Under the pieces are notes generated by a model. That model ran no database searches. It was not told the origin of the DNA and worked only from the letters and a program-made list of their open reading frames with translations. Shown piece after piece: positions 19,770 to 29,062 of a DNA stretch of 64,000 nucleotides (the first letter of the stretch is position 1; each line of letters begins with the position of its first letter). The translations under genes and the position numbers were made by a program. This DNA is from Bradyrhizobium australiense (GTDB lineage Bacteria; Pseudomonadota; Alphaproteobacteria; Rhizobiales; Xanthobacteraceae), in the NCBI RefSeq assembly GCF_013114825.1, contig NZ_JAAVLX010000005.1, positions 62,001 to 126,000 on the forward strand. The letters run 5' to 3'.

Positions 19770-20195
19770 CGTGAGTTTTCCCATAAAATAGACGCTTCTC
19801 TTGCAAGATACGTCTCGCCGCATCGAAGATTTAGTGTTTCCGCAGTATCTTAGGTTCAAAATGACGGAGTGTTGTTTCCGCCGGTTGCGGCAGGAAAGGG
19901 CACAAGCAGCCGAATGGAATCAAATATTCGCATCGGCTCCGTCGGCGCAGCATCTAGCTTCGCGCCGCATTGTCTGCAACAGCCAATTGCGGGAGGGCTG
20001 TGGCAAAAATACACCTTAGATATCAGTTTGTTATTTGTGGCGCTGAGATCGCCGTAAATTTGGCCGCATTTACCATGCTTGTCCTGTGCACGCTGCTGCG
20101 TTACGCGGCACCTGCCATCCAAACAAATCCGCCCCGGCGATGCCGAAACGCAAATCGGGAACAGGATTTTCATGCTGCCGAAATGAAGGAATACG
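19770..20195. other. Divergent intergenic region, AT-richer
   Basis: About 425 bases between two divergent small secreted-protein genes. The segment is AT-richer than its neighbours around 19800-19870 and 20010-20060, fitting two promoters. No convincing ORF, repeat or RNA gene was found. Confidence 0.45.
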
Positions 20196-20435
20196 ATGCG
20201 TAAATCTCTCCTGGCCCTCACCTTGTTGTCGATGTCGGTCTCGTCGAACATCGCCTTCGCCCAGCAACAGCGCAGCGGAACGGCGGAGGAGCAGAAGGCC
20301 TGTACGCGCGACGTGCAGAAATTCTGCCGCCCGGTTATCGATCAGGGCGATCTCACGATCCTGGCGTGCCTTAAGGAACATCGGCCCAAGATCAGTGCGG
20401 CTTGCAACCAGGTTCTCAAGAACAACGGCCAATAA
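20196..20435 (+). CDS. Small secreted protein with GLG1-type cysteine-rich repeat (79 aa)
   Basis: A signal peptide (MRKSLLALTLLSMSVSSNIAFA) is followed by a short mature domain of about 55 residues. Its four cysteines lie in ACTRDVQKFC, ILACLKEH and SAACNQVL. The spacing matches the cysteine-rich repeat of Golgi apparatus protein 1 (PF00839), seen as single copies in many proteobacterial periplasmic proteins whose function is unknown to me. Two intramolecular disulfides are likely after export. ATG 20196 follows GAAGGAATACG. A hairpin at 20462 follows the stop, so the gene is probably monocistronic and separate from hpnC. Confidence 0.8.
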   Translation: MRKSLLALTLLSMSVSSNIAFAQQQRSGTAEEQKACTRDVQKFCRPVIDQGDLTILACLKEHRPKISAACNQVLKNNGQ

Positions 20436-20461
20436 GGCGCGGCTAGCGTCCGTTAACCCTC

Positions 20462-20481
20462 GCTGAAAAGCCATTTTCGGC
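20462..20481 (+). terminator. Hairpin after the small cysteine-rich gene
   Basis: GCTGAAAA, loop GCCA, TTTTCGGC forms an 8-bp stem including one G-T pair, 27 bases after the stop codon. The T-run lies in the stem rather than after it, so termination strength is uncertain. Confidence 0.45.
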
Positions 20482-20512
20482 TCTATGACGCGCGTCACGG
20501 GCGGGGCTAATC

Positions 20513-20559
20513 AGCCCATATAGCATTGGTTTTGGCGGCGTATTCCCCTATATGGGGCT
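20513..20559. promoter_or_regulatory. Inverted repeat upstream of hpnC, possible operator
   Basis: AGCCCATATAG at 20513-20523 and CTATATGGGGCT at 20548-20559 are near-perfect inverted copies separated by 24 bases. The right arm ends about 70 bases before the hpnC start. A perfect palindrome, GACGCGCGTC, lies just upstream at 20487-20496. Either could bind a regulator of the hopanoid operon; no known factor is identified. Confidence 0.4.
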
Positions 20560-20628
20560 CGCGATCTCCTCGCATGCGCCGAAGCACCGGCGCGTGCCGC
20601 CAATCCCGATTGATGTAGCAAGTTCTTG

Positions 20629-21507
20629 ATGACCACCGCGAGCGACCTGCGATCCGGAAAGACCGACCGCGACGAGAATTTTCCGGTCGCGTCGTGGATT
20701 ATCCATCCGCGTCACCGGGCGCTGATCCTCTCATTCTACAATTTCGTCAGGACTGCCGACGACATCGCCGACCACGCAACACTTAGCGCGGACGAAAAGC
20801 TGCGCTATCTCGACCTGCTCGAGGCGGAATTGCTGGGCAAGGGCGACACGCAACCGGAGGCCGTCCATCTGCGCCGTGCCCTGGCCGAGCGCGCTATGGT
20901 GCCGCGGCACGCGCTCGATGTGCTGGTCGCATTCCGGATGGACGTCACCAAGCTGCGTTACGAGAACTGGGACGACGTCATTCATTATTGCCGCTATTCG
21001 GCCATGCCGGTCGGCCGTTTCATGCTCGACGTTCATGGTGAGAGCACCTCGACCTGGGCCGCCTCCGACGCGCTGTGTGCGGGACTGCAGATCAACAACC
21101 ATTTGCAGGATTGCGCCAGGGACTACAAGAATCTCAACCGCGTCTACCTGCCGCGCGATGCGCTGGCAGCAAGCGGTGCCACTGTCGAGATGCTGGGCGA
21201 GGCAAAGTCGCAGCCGGTGCTGTTGCAATGCCTTCATGCACTCGCGGTCAGGACCGAAACCCTCCTCAACAAGAGCAGGTCGCTCAACGCCGAGGTGAAG
21301 GATTTCCGGCTCGGGCTCGATATTGCCGTGATCCAGGCGTTTGCCGACAAGATCGTCGGCATGCTGAAAGTGCGCGATCCGCTCTGTGAGCGCGTACATT
21401 TGAGCAAGCTGGAGTTGCTCGGCCACACCATCGGCGGCGTCGTCGGCGAGATCACCCGCCGCGCGATTGGACGTCGTCCCCAGACAAAACCGGCGGCCGG
21501 CGCATGA
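20629..21507 (+). CDS. hpnC: Squalene synthase-like enzyme HpnC
   Basis: HpnC removes diphosphate from presqualene diphosphate to give hydroxysqualene, the second step of the bacterial HpnCDE route from farnesyl diphosphate to squalene. The 292 residues have the trans-isoprenyl diphosphate synthase fold. The first aspartate-rich motif is RTADDIADHA near residue 45, and the second is NHLQDCARDYKNLNRVYLP. The start is ATG 20629 rather than the preceding TTG. It opens the hpnC-hpnD-hpnE-shc-hpnG operon and overlaps hpnD by 4 bp (ATGA). HpnC and HpnD are paralogues; the DENFPVASW opening marks this one as HpnC. Confidence 0.93.
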   Translation: MTTASDLRSGKTDRDENFPVASWIIHPRHRALILSFYNFVRTADDIADHATLSADEKLRYLDLLEAELLGKGDTQPEAVHLRRALAERAMVPRHALDVLVAFRMDVTKLRYENWDDVIHYCRYSAMPVGRFMLDVHGESTSTWAASDALCAGLQINNHLQDCARDYKNLNRVYLPRDALAASGATVEMLGEAKSQPVLLQCLHALAVRTETLLNKSRSLNAEVKDFRLGLDIAVIQAFADKIVGMLKVRDPLCERVHLSKLELLGHTIGGVVGEITRRAIGRRPQTKPAAGA

Positions 21508-22343
21508 CGTTGCATCCGGCGGCGGCCAACGCAGATTACGGCACCACCGCGTCCGGCAGTTCGTTCTATGCCGCGATGCGCATTCTGCCGCGCGACCAGC
21601 GCGAGGCGATGTTCCAGATCTACAGTTTCTGCCGTCAGGTCGATGACATCGCCGATTCCAACGGCCGGCGGCCCGAGCGGCTGGCCGCGCTCCAGCAATG
21701 GCGGGATGACATCGACGCGTTGTACCAGGGCCGCCCGCCGCCGCGCCTGCAGGATTACGCCGCGTCGGTCAAAACCTTCGGATTGAAGCGCGAGGATTTT
21801 CTCGCCATCGTCGACGGCATGGAAATGGACGTGCCGCAGGATATCCGCGCGCCGGATCTTGCGACCCTCGATCTCTATTGCGACCGTGTCGCAAGCGCGG
21901 TCGGACGCTTGTCGGTGCGCGTGTTCGGCTTGCCCGAGGAAGACGGGATCCTGCTCGCCCACCACCTCGGACGCGCGCTGCAATTGACCAATATACTGCG
22001 CGACATCGATGAAGACGCCGGCCTCGGCCGCCTCTATCTGCCACGCGAGGGCCTGCTGCTTGCCGGCATCACGACCGACGATCCGCAACGGGTGATTGTC
22101 GATCGCGCATTGCCGAAAGTATGCCTGCCGCTGGCCGAGCGCGCGAAAAAGCATTTCGAGAAAGCCGACCAAATCATGAAACGCAATTCGCGGCGCGTGG
22201 TGCGCGCGCCGCGAATCATGTCGAAATATTACCGCGCGATCCTGGACTTGCTATTGGCCCGGGGTTTTGCCGCTCCGCGCGAGCCGGTTCGCGTTCACAA
22301 ATGGGCGAAGATTGCCATCCTCCTTCGTTATGCGATCATCTGA
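21504..22343 (+). CDS. hpnD: Presqualene diphosphate synthase HpnD
   Basis: HpnD condenses two farnesyl diphosphates to presqualene diphosphate, the first step toward squalene here. It has 279 residues. The aspartate-rich motifs are YSFCRQVDDIAD near residue 45 and LTNILRDIDEDAGLGRLYLP near 160. The early SSFYAAMRILP matches the family's substrate-binding opening. The start overlaps hpnC by 4 bp and its stop overlaps the hpnE start by 1 bp (TGATG), so HpnC, HpnD and HpnE are likely made in step. The C-terminal YYRAILDLLLARGF fits full length. Confidence 0.94.
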   Translation: MTLHPAAANADYGTTASGSSFYAAMRILPRDQREAMFQIYSFCRQVDDIADSNGRRPERLAALQQWRDDIDALYQGRPPPRLQDYAASVKTFGLKREDFLAIVDGMEMDVPQDIRAPDLATLDLYCDRVASAVGRLSVRVFGLPEEDGILLAHHLGRALQLTNILRDIDEDAGLGRLYLPREGLLLAGITTDDPQRVIVDRALPKVCLPLAERAKKHFEKADQIMKRNSRRVVRAPRIMSKYYRAILDLLLARGFAAPREPVRVHKWAKIAILLRYAII

Positions 22344-23599
22344 TGCAGAAAAACGTTCATATCATCGGCGCCGGCATTTCCGGCCTTTCAGCGGCCGTGC
22401 GGCTCGCCAACGCCAATTACCGGGTGCATGTCCACGAGGCCACGCAGCAGGCCGGCGGCCGTTGCCGGTCCTATTTCGACGCGGCCACTAACCTCACCAT
22501 CGACAACGGCAACCATCTGCTGTTGTCAGGTAACCGCCATGCGCTGGCTTACGCCAGATCGATCGGCACCGAGGCGGGGCTGGTCGGGCCGAAGCTTGCG
22601 CAGTTTCCCTTCGTCGACATCTCAACCGACCAGCGCTGGCAGCTCGACCTCGGTGACGGCAAGTTGCCGCTGTGGGTGCTCGACGAGGCACGCCGCGTCC
22701 CCGATACCAAGCTGCTCGATTATCTCGCCTTGGCGCCTCTGGTCTGGGCAGGGACCGACAAACTGGTCGGCAATGCAATCCCCTGCAAGGGCACGCTGTA
22801 CGACCGGCTGGTGCAGCCGCTGCTGTTGGCCGCGCTCAACGTCGATCCGCCCGAGGGCTCGGCGGGGCTTGCCGGCGCGATCGTGCGGGAAACACTGCTG
22901 GCGGGTGGGCAGGCCTGCCGGCCGCTGATCGCGCGCGATGGCCTCAGCGCCGTGCTGGTCGAGCCTGCGATCAAGCTGTTGCAGGACAAAGGCGCCTCGG
23001 TCCAACTCGGTCATGAGCTGCGCGACCTCGTCATGAAGGGGAGCCATGTCGGCGAGCTGAAATTCGTTGGCGACACCATCGCGCTCGGCCCCGACGACGT
23101 CGTGGTGCTCGCAGTGCCGCCGCGTCCTGCGGCGGCGCTGCTGCCGGGCCTGAAGACGCCATCGAAATTCCGCGCCATCGTCAATGCGCATTTCCGTTTC
23201 GATCCGCCCAAGGATGCCGCGCCGATTCTCGGTGTCGTCGGTGGCCTCGTGGAATGGCTGTTCGCGTTCCCGCAGCGGCTGTCGGTCACCATCAGCAACG
23301 GCGACCGTCTCGTGGATATGCCGCGCGAAGAACTCGCGCTGGCGATCTGGCGGGATGTCTGCAAGGCCGTCGGCCTGCCGGACGAATTGCCGCTGCCGCC
23401 CTGGCAGATCGTGCGCGAGCGCCGTGCGACGTTCGAGGCGACGCCGGAGCAGAATGCGCTGCGGCCGGGCGCCGTGACATCGTTCAAAAACCTGTTTCTC
23501 GCCGGCGACTGGACTGATACCGGATTACCGGCAACCATCGAGGGATCGGTGCGATCGGGTGATCGCGCCGCCGATCTGGTTCTGGCGAGGCCAGCCTGA
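22343..23599 (+). CDS. hpnE: Hydroxysqualene dehydroxylase HpnE
   Basis: An FAD-dependent amine-oxidase-fold enzyme that reduces hydroxysqualene to squalene. The N-terminal dinucleotide motif HIIGAGISGLSAAVRLA is followed by HEATQQAGGRCRSYFD, which contacts the flavin ribose, and the C-terminal FAD motif is LFLAGDWTDTGLPATIEG. The chain is 418 residues. The start is ATG 22343, overlapping the hpnD stop; a longer in-frame opening upstream runs within hpnD and is not used. With HpnC and HpnD it gives a complete squalene route, so no separate single-enzyme squalene synthase is needed. Confidence 0.94.
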   Translation: MQKNVHIIGAGISGLSAAVRLANANYRVHVHEATQQAGGRCRSYFDAATNLTIDNGNHLLLSGNRHALAYARSIGTEAGLVGPKLAQFPFVDISTDQRWQLDLGDGKLPLWVLDEARRVPDTKLLDYLALAPLVWAGTDKLVGNAIPCKGTLYDRLVQPLLLAALNVDPPEGSAGLAGAIVRETLLAGGQACRPLIARDGLSAVLVEPAIKLLQDKGASVQLGHELRDLVMKGSHVGELKFVGDTIALGPDDVVVLAVPPRPAAALLPGLKTPSKFRAIVNAHFRFDPPKDAAPILGVVGGLVEWLFAFPQRLSVTISNGDRLVDMPREELALAIWRDVCKAVGLPDELPLPPWQIVRERRATFEATPEQNALRPGAVTSFKNLFLAGDWTDTGLPATIEGSVRSGDRAADLVLARPA

Positions 23600-23659
23600 T
23601 CGGATCAAAGCGTGACCGGCTTCACAGAAGCTGCTCGCGAATGGAGAGAGTCTAGCGAT

Positions 23660-25639
23660 ATGCTTTCCGTCGACAAAAAAATTGCGGTCGATTCCGTTGC
23701 GACAGTCGATCCCGTCGCGCTGGAGAAGAGCATCTCTTCTGCGACCGAGGCATTGCTCGGCTACCGGCAATCCGATGGACACTTTGTGTTCGAGCTGGAA
23801 GCCGACAGCACCATCCCCGCTGAATACATTCTGCTGCGCCACTATCTCGCCGAGCCCGTCGACAGCGCGCTAGAAGCCAAGATCGCGAACTATCTGCGCC
23901 GCACCCAGGGCAGTCATGGCGGTTGGCCGCTGGTGCAGGATGGCCCGTTCGACATGAGCGCCAGCGTCAAATCCTATTTCGCGCTGAAGATGATCGGCGA
24001 TTCCGTCGACGCGCCGCACATGGTGCGTGCGCGCGAGGCGATCCGCTCGCGCGGCGGCGCCTCCGGCAGCAACGTCTTCACGCGTTTCCTGCTGGCCTTC
24101 TATGGCGTGCTGAGCTGGCGCGCGGTGCCGGTGCTGCCGGTCGAGATCATGCTGCTGCCGATGTGGTCGCCGTTCCATCTCAACAAGATTTCCTACTGGG
24201 CCCGCACGACGATCGTGCCGCTGATGGTTATGGCGGCACTCAAGCCATTGGCGAAGAACCCGAAGGGTGTTGGCATCGACGAGTTGTTCCTGCAGGACCC
24301 GAAATCGGTCGGGATGAACAAGAAGGCGCCGCATCAGAGCTGGGGCTGGTTCACGCTCTTCAGCACGCTGGACAAGATCCTGCGCGTGGCCGAACCGCTG
24401 TTTCCGAAAAAGCTGCGCCAGCGCGCGATCGACGCCGCGCTTGCATTCACAGAGGAGCGGCTGAACGGTGAAGACGGTATGGGCGCGATCTATCCGCCGA
24501 TGGCCAATGTCGTCATGATGTACGACGCGCTCGGCAAGGGACCGGATTATCCGCCGCGCGCGGTCACCCGCAAGGGCATCGACAAGCTGCTCGTGATCGG
24601 CGAGCACGAGGCCTATTGCCAGCCCTGCGTCTCGCCGGTGTGGGATACCGCGCTGACCTGCCACGCGCTGGCGGAAGCCGGCGGCGACGATACGATCAAG
24701 AAGATGGAGCAGGGTCTCGACTGGCTGAAGCCGAGACAGGTGCTCGACCTCAAGGGCGACTGGGCGGCGAAGGCGCCTGATGTCCGCCCGGGCGGCTGGG
24801 CGTTCCAGTACAACAACGACTATTATCCCGATCTCGACGACACCGCCGTGGTCGTGATGGCGATGGACCGCGCACGGCGGGCGTCCGGCAGCAAGGAATA
24901 CGATCAGGCGATTGCGCGCGGCCGCGAGTGGATCGAGGGCCTGCAGAGCCGTGATGGCGGCTGGGCCGCCTTCGACGTCAACAATCTCGAATATTACCTC
25001 AACAACATCCCGTTCTCCGATCACGGCGCGCTGCTCGATCCGCCGACCGAGGACGTCACCGCGCGCTGCATTTCGATGCTGGCCCAACTCGGCGAGACCG
25101 CCGAGACCAGCAAGGCAGTCGCGGACGGGATTGCCTTTTTGCGCCGCACCCAGCTCGCGGAAGGATCTTGGTACGGCCGCTGGGGGCTGAACTACATCTA
25201 CGGAACCTGGTCGGTGCTGTGCGCGCTCAATGCCGCCGGCGTGGACCACCAGGATCCTATGATCCGGAAGGCGGCAGACTGGCTGCTTTCGATTCAGAAC
25301 CGGGATGGCGGCTGGGGCGAGGATGCGGTCAGTTACCGACTCGATTACAAGGGATATGAGCGGGCGCCGTCGACCTCCTCGCAAACGGCATGGGCCTTGC
25401 TTGGACTGATGGCGGCCGGCGAGGTGGAACATCCGGCCGTCGTGCGGGGCGTGGAGTACCTAAAAGCCACACAGACTGAGAAAGGACTGTGGGACGAGGC
25501 GCGCTACACGGCTACGGGCTTTCCGCGGGTGTTTTATTTGCGTTATCATGGCTACTCGAAGTTCTTTCCGCTCTGGGCGCTGGCGCGGTATCGGAATTTG
25601 AGAAGCACCAACAGCAGGGTGGTAGGGGTCGGGATGTGA
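23660..25639 (+). CDS. shc: Squalene-hopene cyclase
   Basis: Shc (HpnF) cyclises squalene to hopene and diplopterol at the inner membrane. The protonating motif is Asp391-x-Asp393-Asp394 (DLDDTAVVVM). QW repeats are visible at QSRDGGWAAF, QNRDGGWGED and QTEKGLWDE, and the membrane-entry region is WSPFHLNKISYWARTT. At 659 residues the length is normal. I chose ATG 23660 because GGAGAGAG precedes it; the frame is open to a GTG at 23612 but the added residues look non-conserved. It follows hpnE by 60 bp and overlaps hpnG by 4 bp. Confidence 0.96.
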   Translation: MLSVDKKIAVDSVATVDPVALEKSISSATEALLGYRQSDGHFVFELEADSTIPAEYILLRHYLAEPVDSALEAKIANYLRRTQGSHGGWPLVQDGPFDMSASVKSYFALKMIGDSVDAPHMVRAREAIRSRGGASGSNVFTRFLLAFYGVLSWRAVPVLPVEIMLLPMWSPFHLNKISYWARTTIVPLMVMAALKPLAKNPKGVGIDELFLQDPKSVGMNKKAPHQSWGWFTLFSTLDKILRVAEPLFPKKLRQRAIDAALAFTEERLNGEDGMGAIYPPMANVVMMYDALGKGPDYPPRAVTRKGIDKLLVIGEHEAYCQPCVSPVWDTALTCHALAEAGGDDTIKKMEQGLDWLKPRQVLDLKGDWAAKAPDVRPGGWAFQYNNDYYPDLDDTAVVVMAMDRARRASGSKEYDQAIARGREWIEGLQSRDGGWAAFDVNNLEYYLNNIPFSDHGALLDPPTEDVTARCISMLAQLGETAETSKAVADGIAFLRRTQLAEGSWYGRWGLNYIYGTWSVLCALNAAGVDHQDPMIRKAADWLLSIQNRDGGWGEDAVSYRLDYKGYERAPSTSSQTAWALLGLMAAGEVEHPAVVRGVEYLKATQTEKGLWDEARYTATGFPRVFYLRYHGYSKFFPLWALARYRNLRSTNSRVVGVGM

Positions 25640-26382
25640 CTTTGGGGGCGGGGGCCGCCGCGATCGTGGACAGATCGGGTGACAGCAATTCGAATGATCC
25701 GCGGCCGGTTTTGATCGTAACAGGATTGGTGCAGGAGGCCCGCATCGCGGCCGGGCCCGGCATGATCGTCATCTGCAGTTCCAGCGATCCGCAGCAATTG
25801 CGCGCGCTGCTGGCAACGCTCGATCCCACCACCTTCAGGGGTGTCATCTCGTTCGGTGTCGCCGGCGGGCTCGATCCGTCGCTGAAATCGGGCGATGTGG
25901 TGGTGGCGACCGAGGTTCTGGCCGGCGATACCCGTTTTCTGGCAGGTCTGGCGCTGAACGAGGAAATGATTGCCCGCGCCGCGCTGCGCCGCCGGCGCGT
26001 GGTCCGTGGTGTCCTTTCGGGCGTCGAACAGGTGATCGCGGCGACCGCCTGCAAGGCCGCGCTCCATTCGGAGACCGGAGCAGCGGCGGTCGATATGGAA
26101 AGCCACATCGCGGCGGCCTATGCGGCCGAGGCGGGGCTGCCGTTCGCCGCATTGCGAGTGATCTCCGATCCGGCCAGCCGGGCGCTTCCGGCGCTCGCCA
26201 AGAGCGCCATCAAGCCGAACGGCGATATCGATCTCGGCAAAGTGCTGCGCGGGGTGGCGCGCAATCCCGCCACGCTGCGCGCGCTGGTCTCCACAGGCAT
26301 CGATTTCAATCGCGCGCTGCGCTCGCTGCGCGGCTGCCGTGGCTTCCTGTACGGCGAGAGCCTCGCCACCGCGGAGATTTGA
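25636..26382 (+). CDS. hpnG: Adenosylhopane nucleosidase HpnG
   Basis: HpnG belongs to the purine nucleoside phosphorylase/MTAN superfamily and removes adenine from adenosylhopane, giving ribosylhopane and so the bacteriohopanetetrol side chain. Family landmarks are the glycine-rich GVISFGVAGGLDPSLKSGDVVVA split across the central sheet, AAAVDMESHIAA with the conserved ME pair, and RVISDPASR. The start is GTG 25636, overlapping the shc stop; the frame is open further upstream inside shc but that would be a read-in. The 248 residues are normal for HpnG. A strong terminator closes the operon after it. Confidence 0.92.
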   Translation: MTLGAGAAAIVDRSGDSNSNDPRPVLIVTGLVQEARIAAGPGMIVICSSSDPQQLRALLATLDPTTFRGVISFGVAGGLDPSLKSGDVVVATEVLAGDTRFLAGLALNEEMIARAALRRRRVVRGVLSGVEQVIAATACKAALHSETGAAAVDMESHIAAAYAAEAGLPFAALRVISDPASRALPALAKSAIKPNGDIDLGKVLRGVARNPATLRALVSTGIDFNRALRSLRGCRGFLYGESLATAEI

Positions 26383-26435
26383 TCCGCGCCGCTGCGGCCG
26401 ACTTCAAGATTTTCAAAGGGCGTCAAACAAAAAGA

Positions 26436-26467
26436 AAAGGGCCCGGTCGCTGAAACCGGGGCCCTTT
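26436..26467. terminator. Strong stem-loop terminator between hpnG and hpnH
   Basis: AAAAGGGCCCGGT and ACCGGGGCCCTTT form a long, nearly perfect GC stem with a small loop, flanked by A-rich and T-rich ends. It lies between the convergent hpnG and hpnH genes and can stop transcription from either side. Confidence 0.85.
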
Positions 26468-26487
26468 AATCTTGCTTCAGCGCTCGC

Positions 26488-27648
<1,161 letters not shown>

Positions 27649-27689
27649 TTTGGAGATTTTCTTTCTGGACCTGTAAATCTTGAAGTGAA

Positions 27690-28616
27690 TCAACCCGCAG
27701 TGAGTTCGGCCGGAAGCCGGAACTCGATATTCTCTTCCCGGCCGGGAAGCACCGAAACCGTGACGGGTCCGATACGCCTCAAAGCCTCGATCACGTCGTC
27801 GACCAAAACTTCGGGCGCCGATGCGCCCGCCGTGATGCCGACAGCCTTTGCATCCTTCAGCCAATCAGGGTTCAGCTCGCTCCCATCAGCAATGAGATAA
27901 CTCGCGACGCCGACCTCGGTGCCGATTTCGCGAAGCCTGTTCGAGTTGGAACTATTGGCGGCCCCCACCACCAAGATGACGTCCACCAGCTTGCTCAGGT
28001 CCCTTACCGCAGATTGGCGGTTCTGTGTCGCATAGCAGATATCCCGGATGTCGGGGCCTTGAATATCTGTAAATTTGGCCTGAAGGGCGGCGATTATGTC
28101 CTTTGTGTCGTCCACGCTGAGGGTAGTCTGGGTGATATAGGCCACCGGGGCGTCGGTGGGCAGCGTCAGGGCCGCCACGTCTTCAACGTTCTGGACCAGG
28201 AGAACCGGCCCTGGAACCTGGCCCATGGTGCCCTCGACCTCGGGATGACCAGCATGACCGATCAGGACCAGGGTCCGGCCCTTGGACATATACCGTTTAC
28301 CCTGATTATGGACCTTGGTGACCAGCGGGCAGGTGGCATTGAGGACGGGCAGGCCGCGGGCGGCGGCCTCTTCCTCGACGGTACGGGCCACGCCATGGGC
28401 GCTGAACACGGTTACCGCCAGCGGCGGCACTTCCGACAGGTCCTCGACGAAGATCGCGCCCTTGGCCTTCAGGCTCTCGACCACGTATTTGTTGTGCACG
28501 ATCTCGTGCCGGACATAGACCGGCGGGCCGTATTTCTCGAGCGCACGCTCAACGATTTCGATGGCACGCACGACGCCCGCACAAAATCCGCGGGGCTGCG
28601 CTAGATACACTTCCAT
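27690..28616 (-). CDS. ispH: 4-hydroxy-3-methylbut-2-enyl diphosphate reductase IspH
   Basis: IspH (LytB) carries out the last step of the MEP pathway, reducing HMBPP to IPP and DMAPP with a [4Fe-4S] cluster. The three ligands are Cys12 (RGFCAGV), Cys96 (NATCPLV) and Cys194 (DICYATQNR). Substrate residues are seen in HEIVHN, SAHGV and [13 protein letters not shown] 28616 gives the standard [15 protein letters not shown] opening; an in-frame TTG at 28634 would add six residues. It has 308 residues. Its place in the hopanoid locus, ahead of hpnH, links C5 precursor supply to hopanoid synthesis. Confidence 0.96.
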   Translation of the reverse strand: MEVYLAQPRGFCAGVVRAIEIVERALEKYGPPVYVRHEIVHNKYVVESLKAKGAIFVEDLSEVPPLAVTVFSAHGVARTVEEEAAARGLPVLNATCPLVTKVHNQGKRYMSKGRTLVLIGHAGHPEVEGTMGQVPGPVLLVQNVEDVAALTLPTDAPVAYITQTTLSVDDTKDIIAALQAKFTDIQGPDIRDICYATQNRQSAVRDLSKLVDVILVVGAANSSNSNRLREIGTEVGVASYLIADGSELNPDWLKDAKAVGITAGASAPEVLVDDVIEALRRIGPVTVSVLPGREENIEFRLPAELTAG

Positions 28617-29062
28617 GGGATGTCCATTACGCAAGTTGCAAGAGGTACTGAATTCGCAAATTCACCCGAAGGTCTCCGTGCAGCCGGTCACATCCGGATT
28701 TGCAATATCCGCACCACGGCCGGAACCCGTAGGTAATCCCCACCCAATTAGATGGAAGCGCAGGACTATGTGTCAAAAATCGTGCCGCTAGAAAAGGTGC
28801 ATTGCGCAATGGTTACCGAGTCATAGGTAATAAAATACCTAAAAATACCCTTCGAGAACGGTTGTTCCTCACCGGTTCGTCACTTTATCGCCCACCCGGA
28901 CCGGCTATACCGGCGCCCGAACGGCCGCTCCGATCTGTTTTGTTTGGCGACTTCGCTTGAACCCTCTGCGACGTAACAAAACAACATTAGATCGGCAGCG
29001 GGAACTCCGCTAGACAGCGGGCGTTTTCGCCCAGCTCTCCTTGAGATTTAGAAAGAAACGAA
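28617..29062. other. Divergent intergenic region between ispH and hpnN
   Basis: About 446 bases of non-coding sequence. The part from 28735 to 28860 is AT-richer and carries two palindromic sites. Short open frames here have no recognisable product. It should contain the promoters of both the ispH-hpnH and hpnN units. Confidence 0.55.
28800..28841. promoter_or_regulatory. Two palindromes in the ispH-hpnN intergenic region
   Basis: A perfect 12-bp palindrome, CATTGCGCAATG, lies at 28800-28811. An inverted repeat TAGGTA-6 bases-TACCTA follows at 28824-28841 in an AT-rich stretch. Both are in the 446-bp divergent gap between ispH and hpnN, where each gene must have its promoter. They are candidate operators; I know no factor for either. 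Confidence 0.4.

Noticed and set aside
23870..25432. 520-residue open frame on minus inside shc
   Set aside because: The reading is antisense to a well-conserved enzyme and shows biased His/Arg composition typical of shadow frames.
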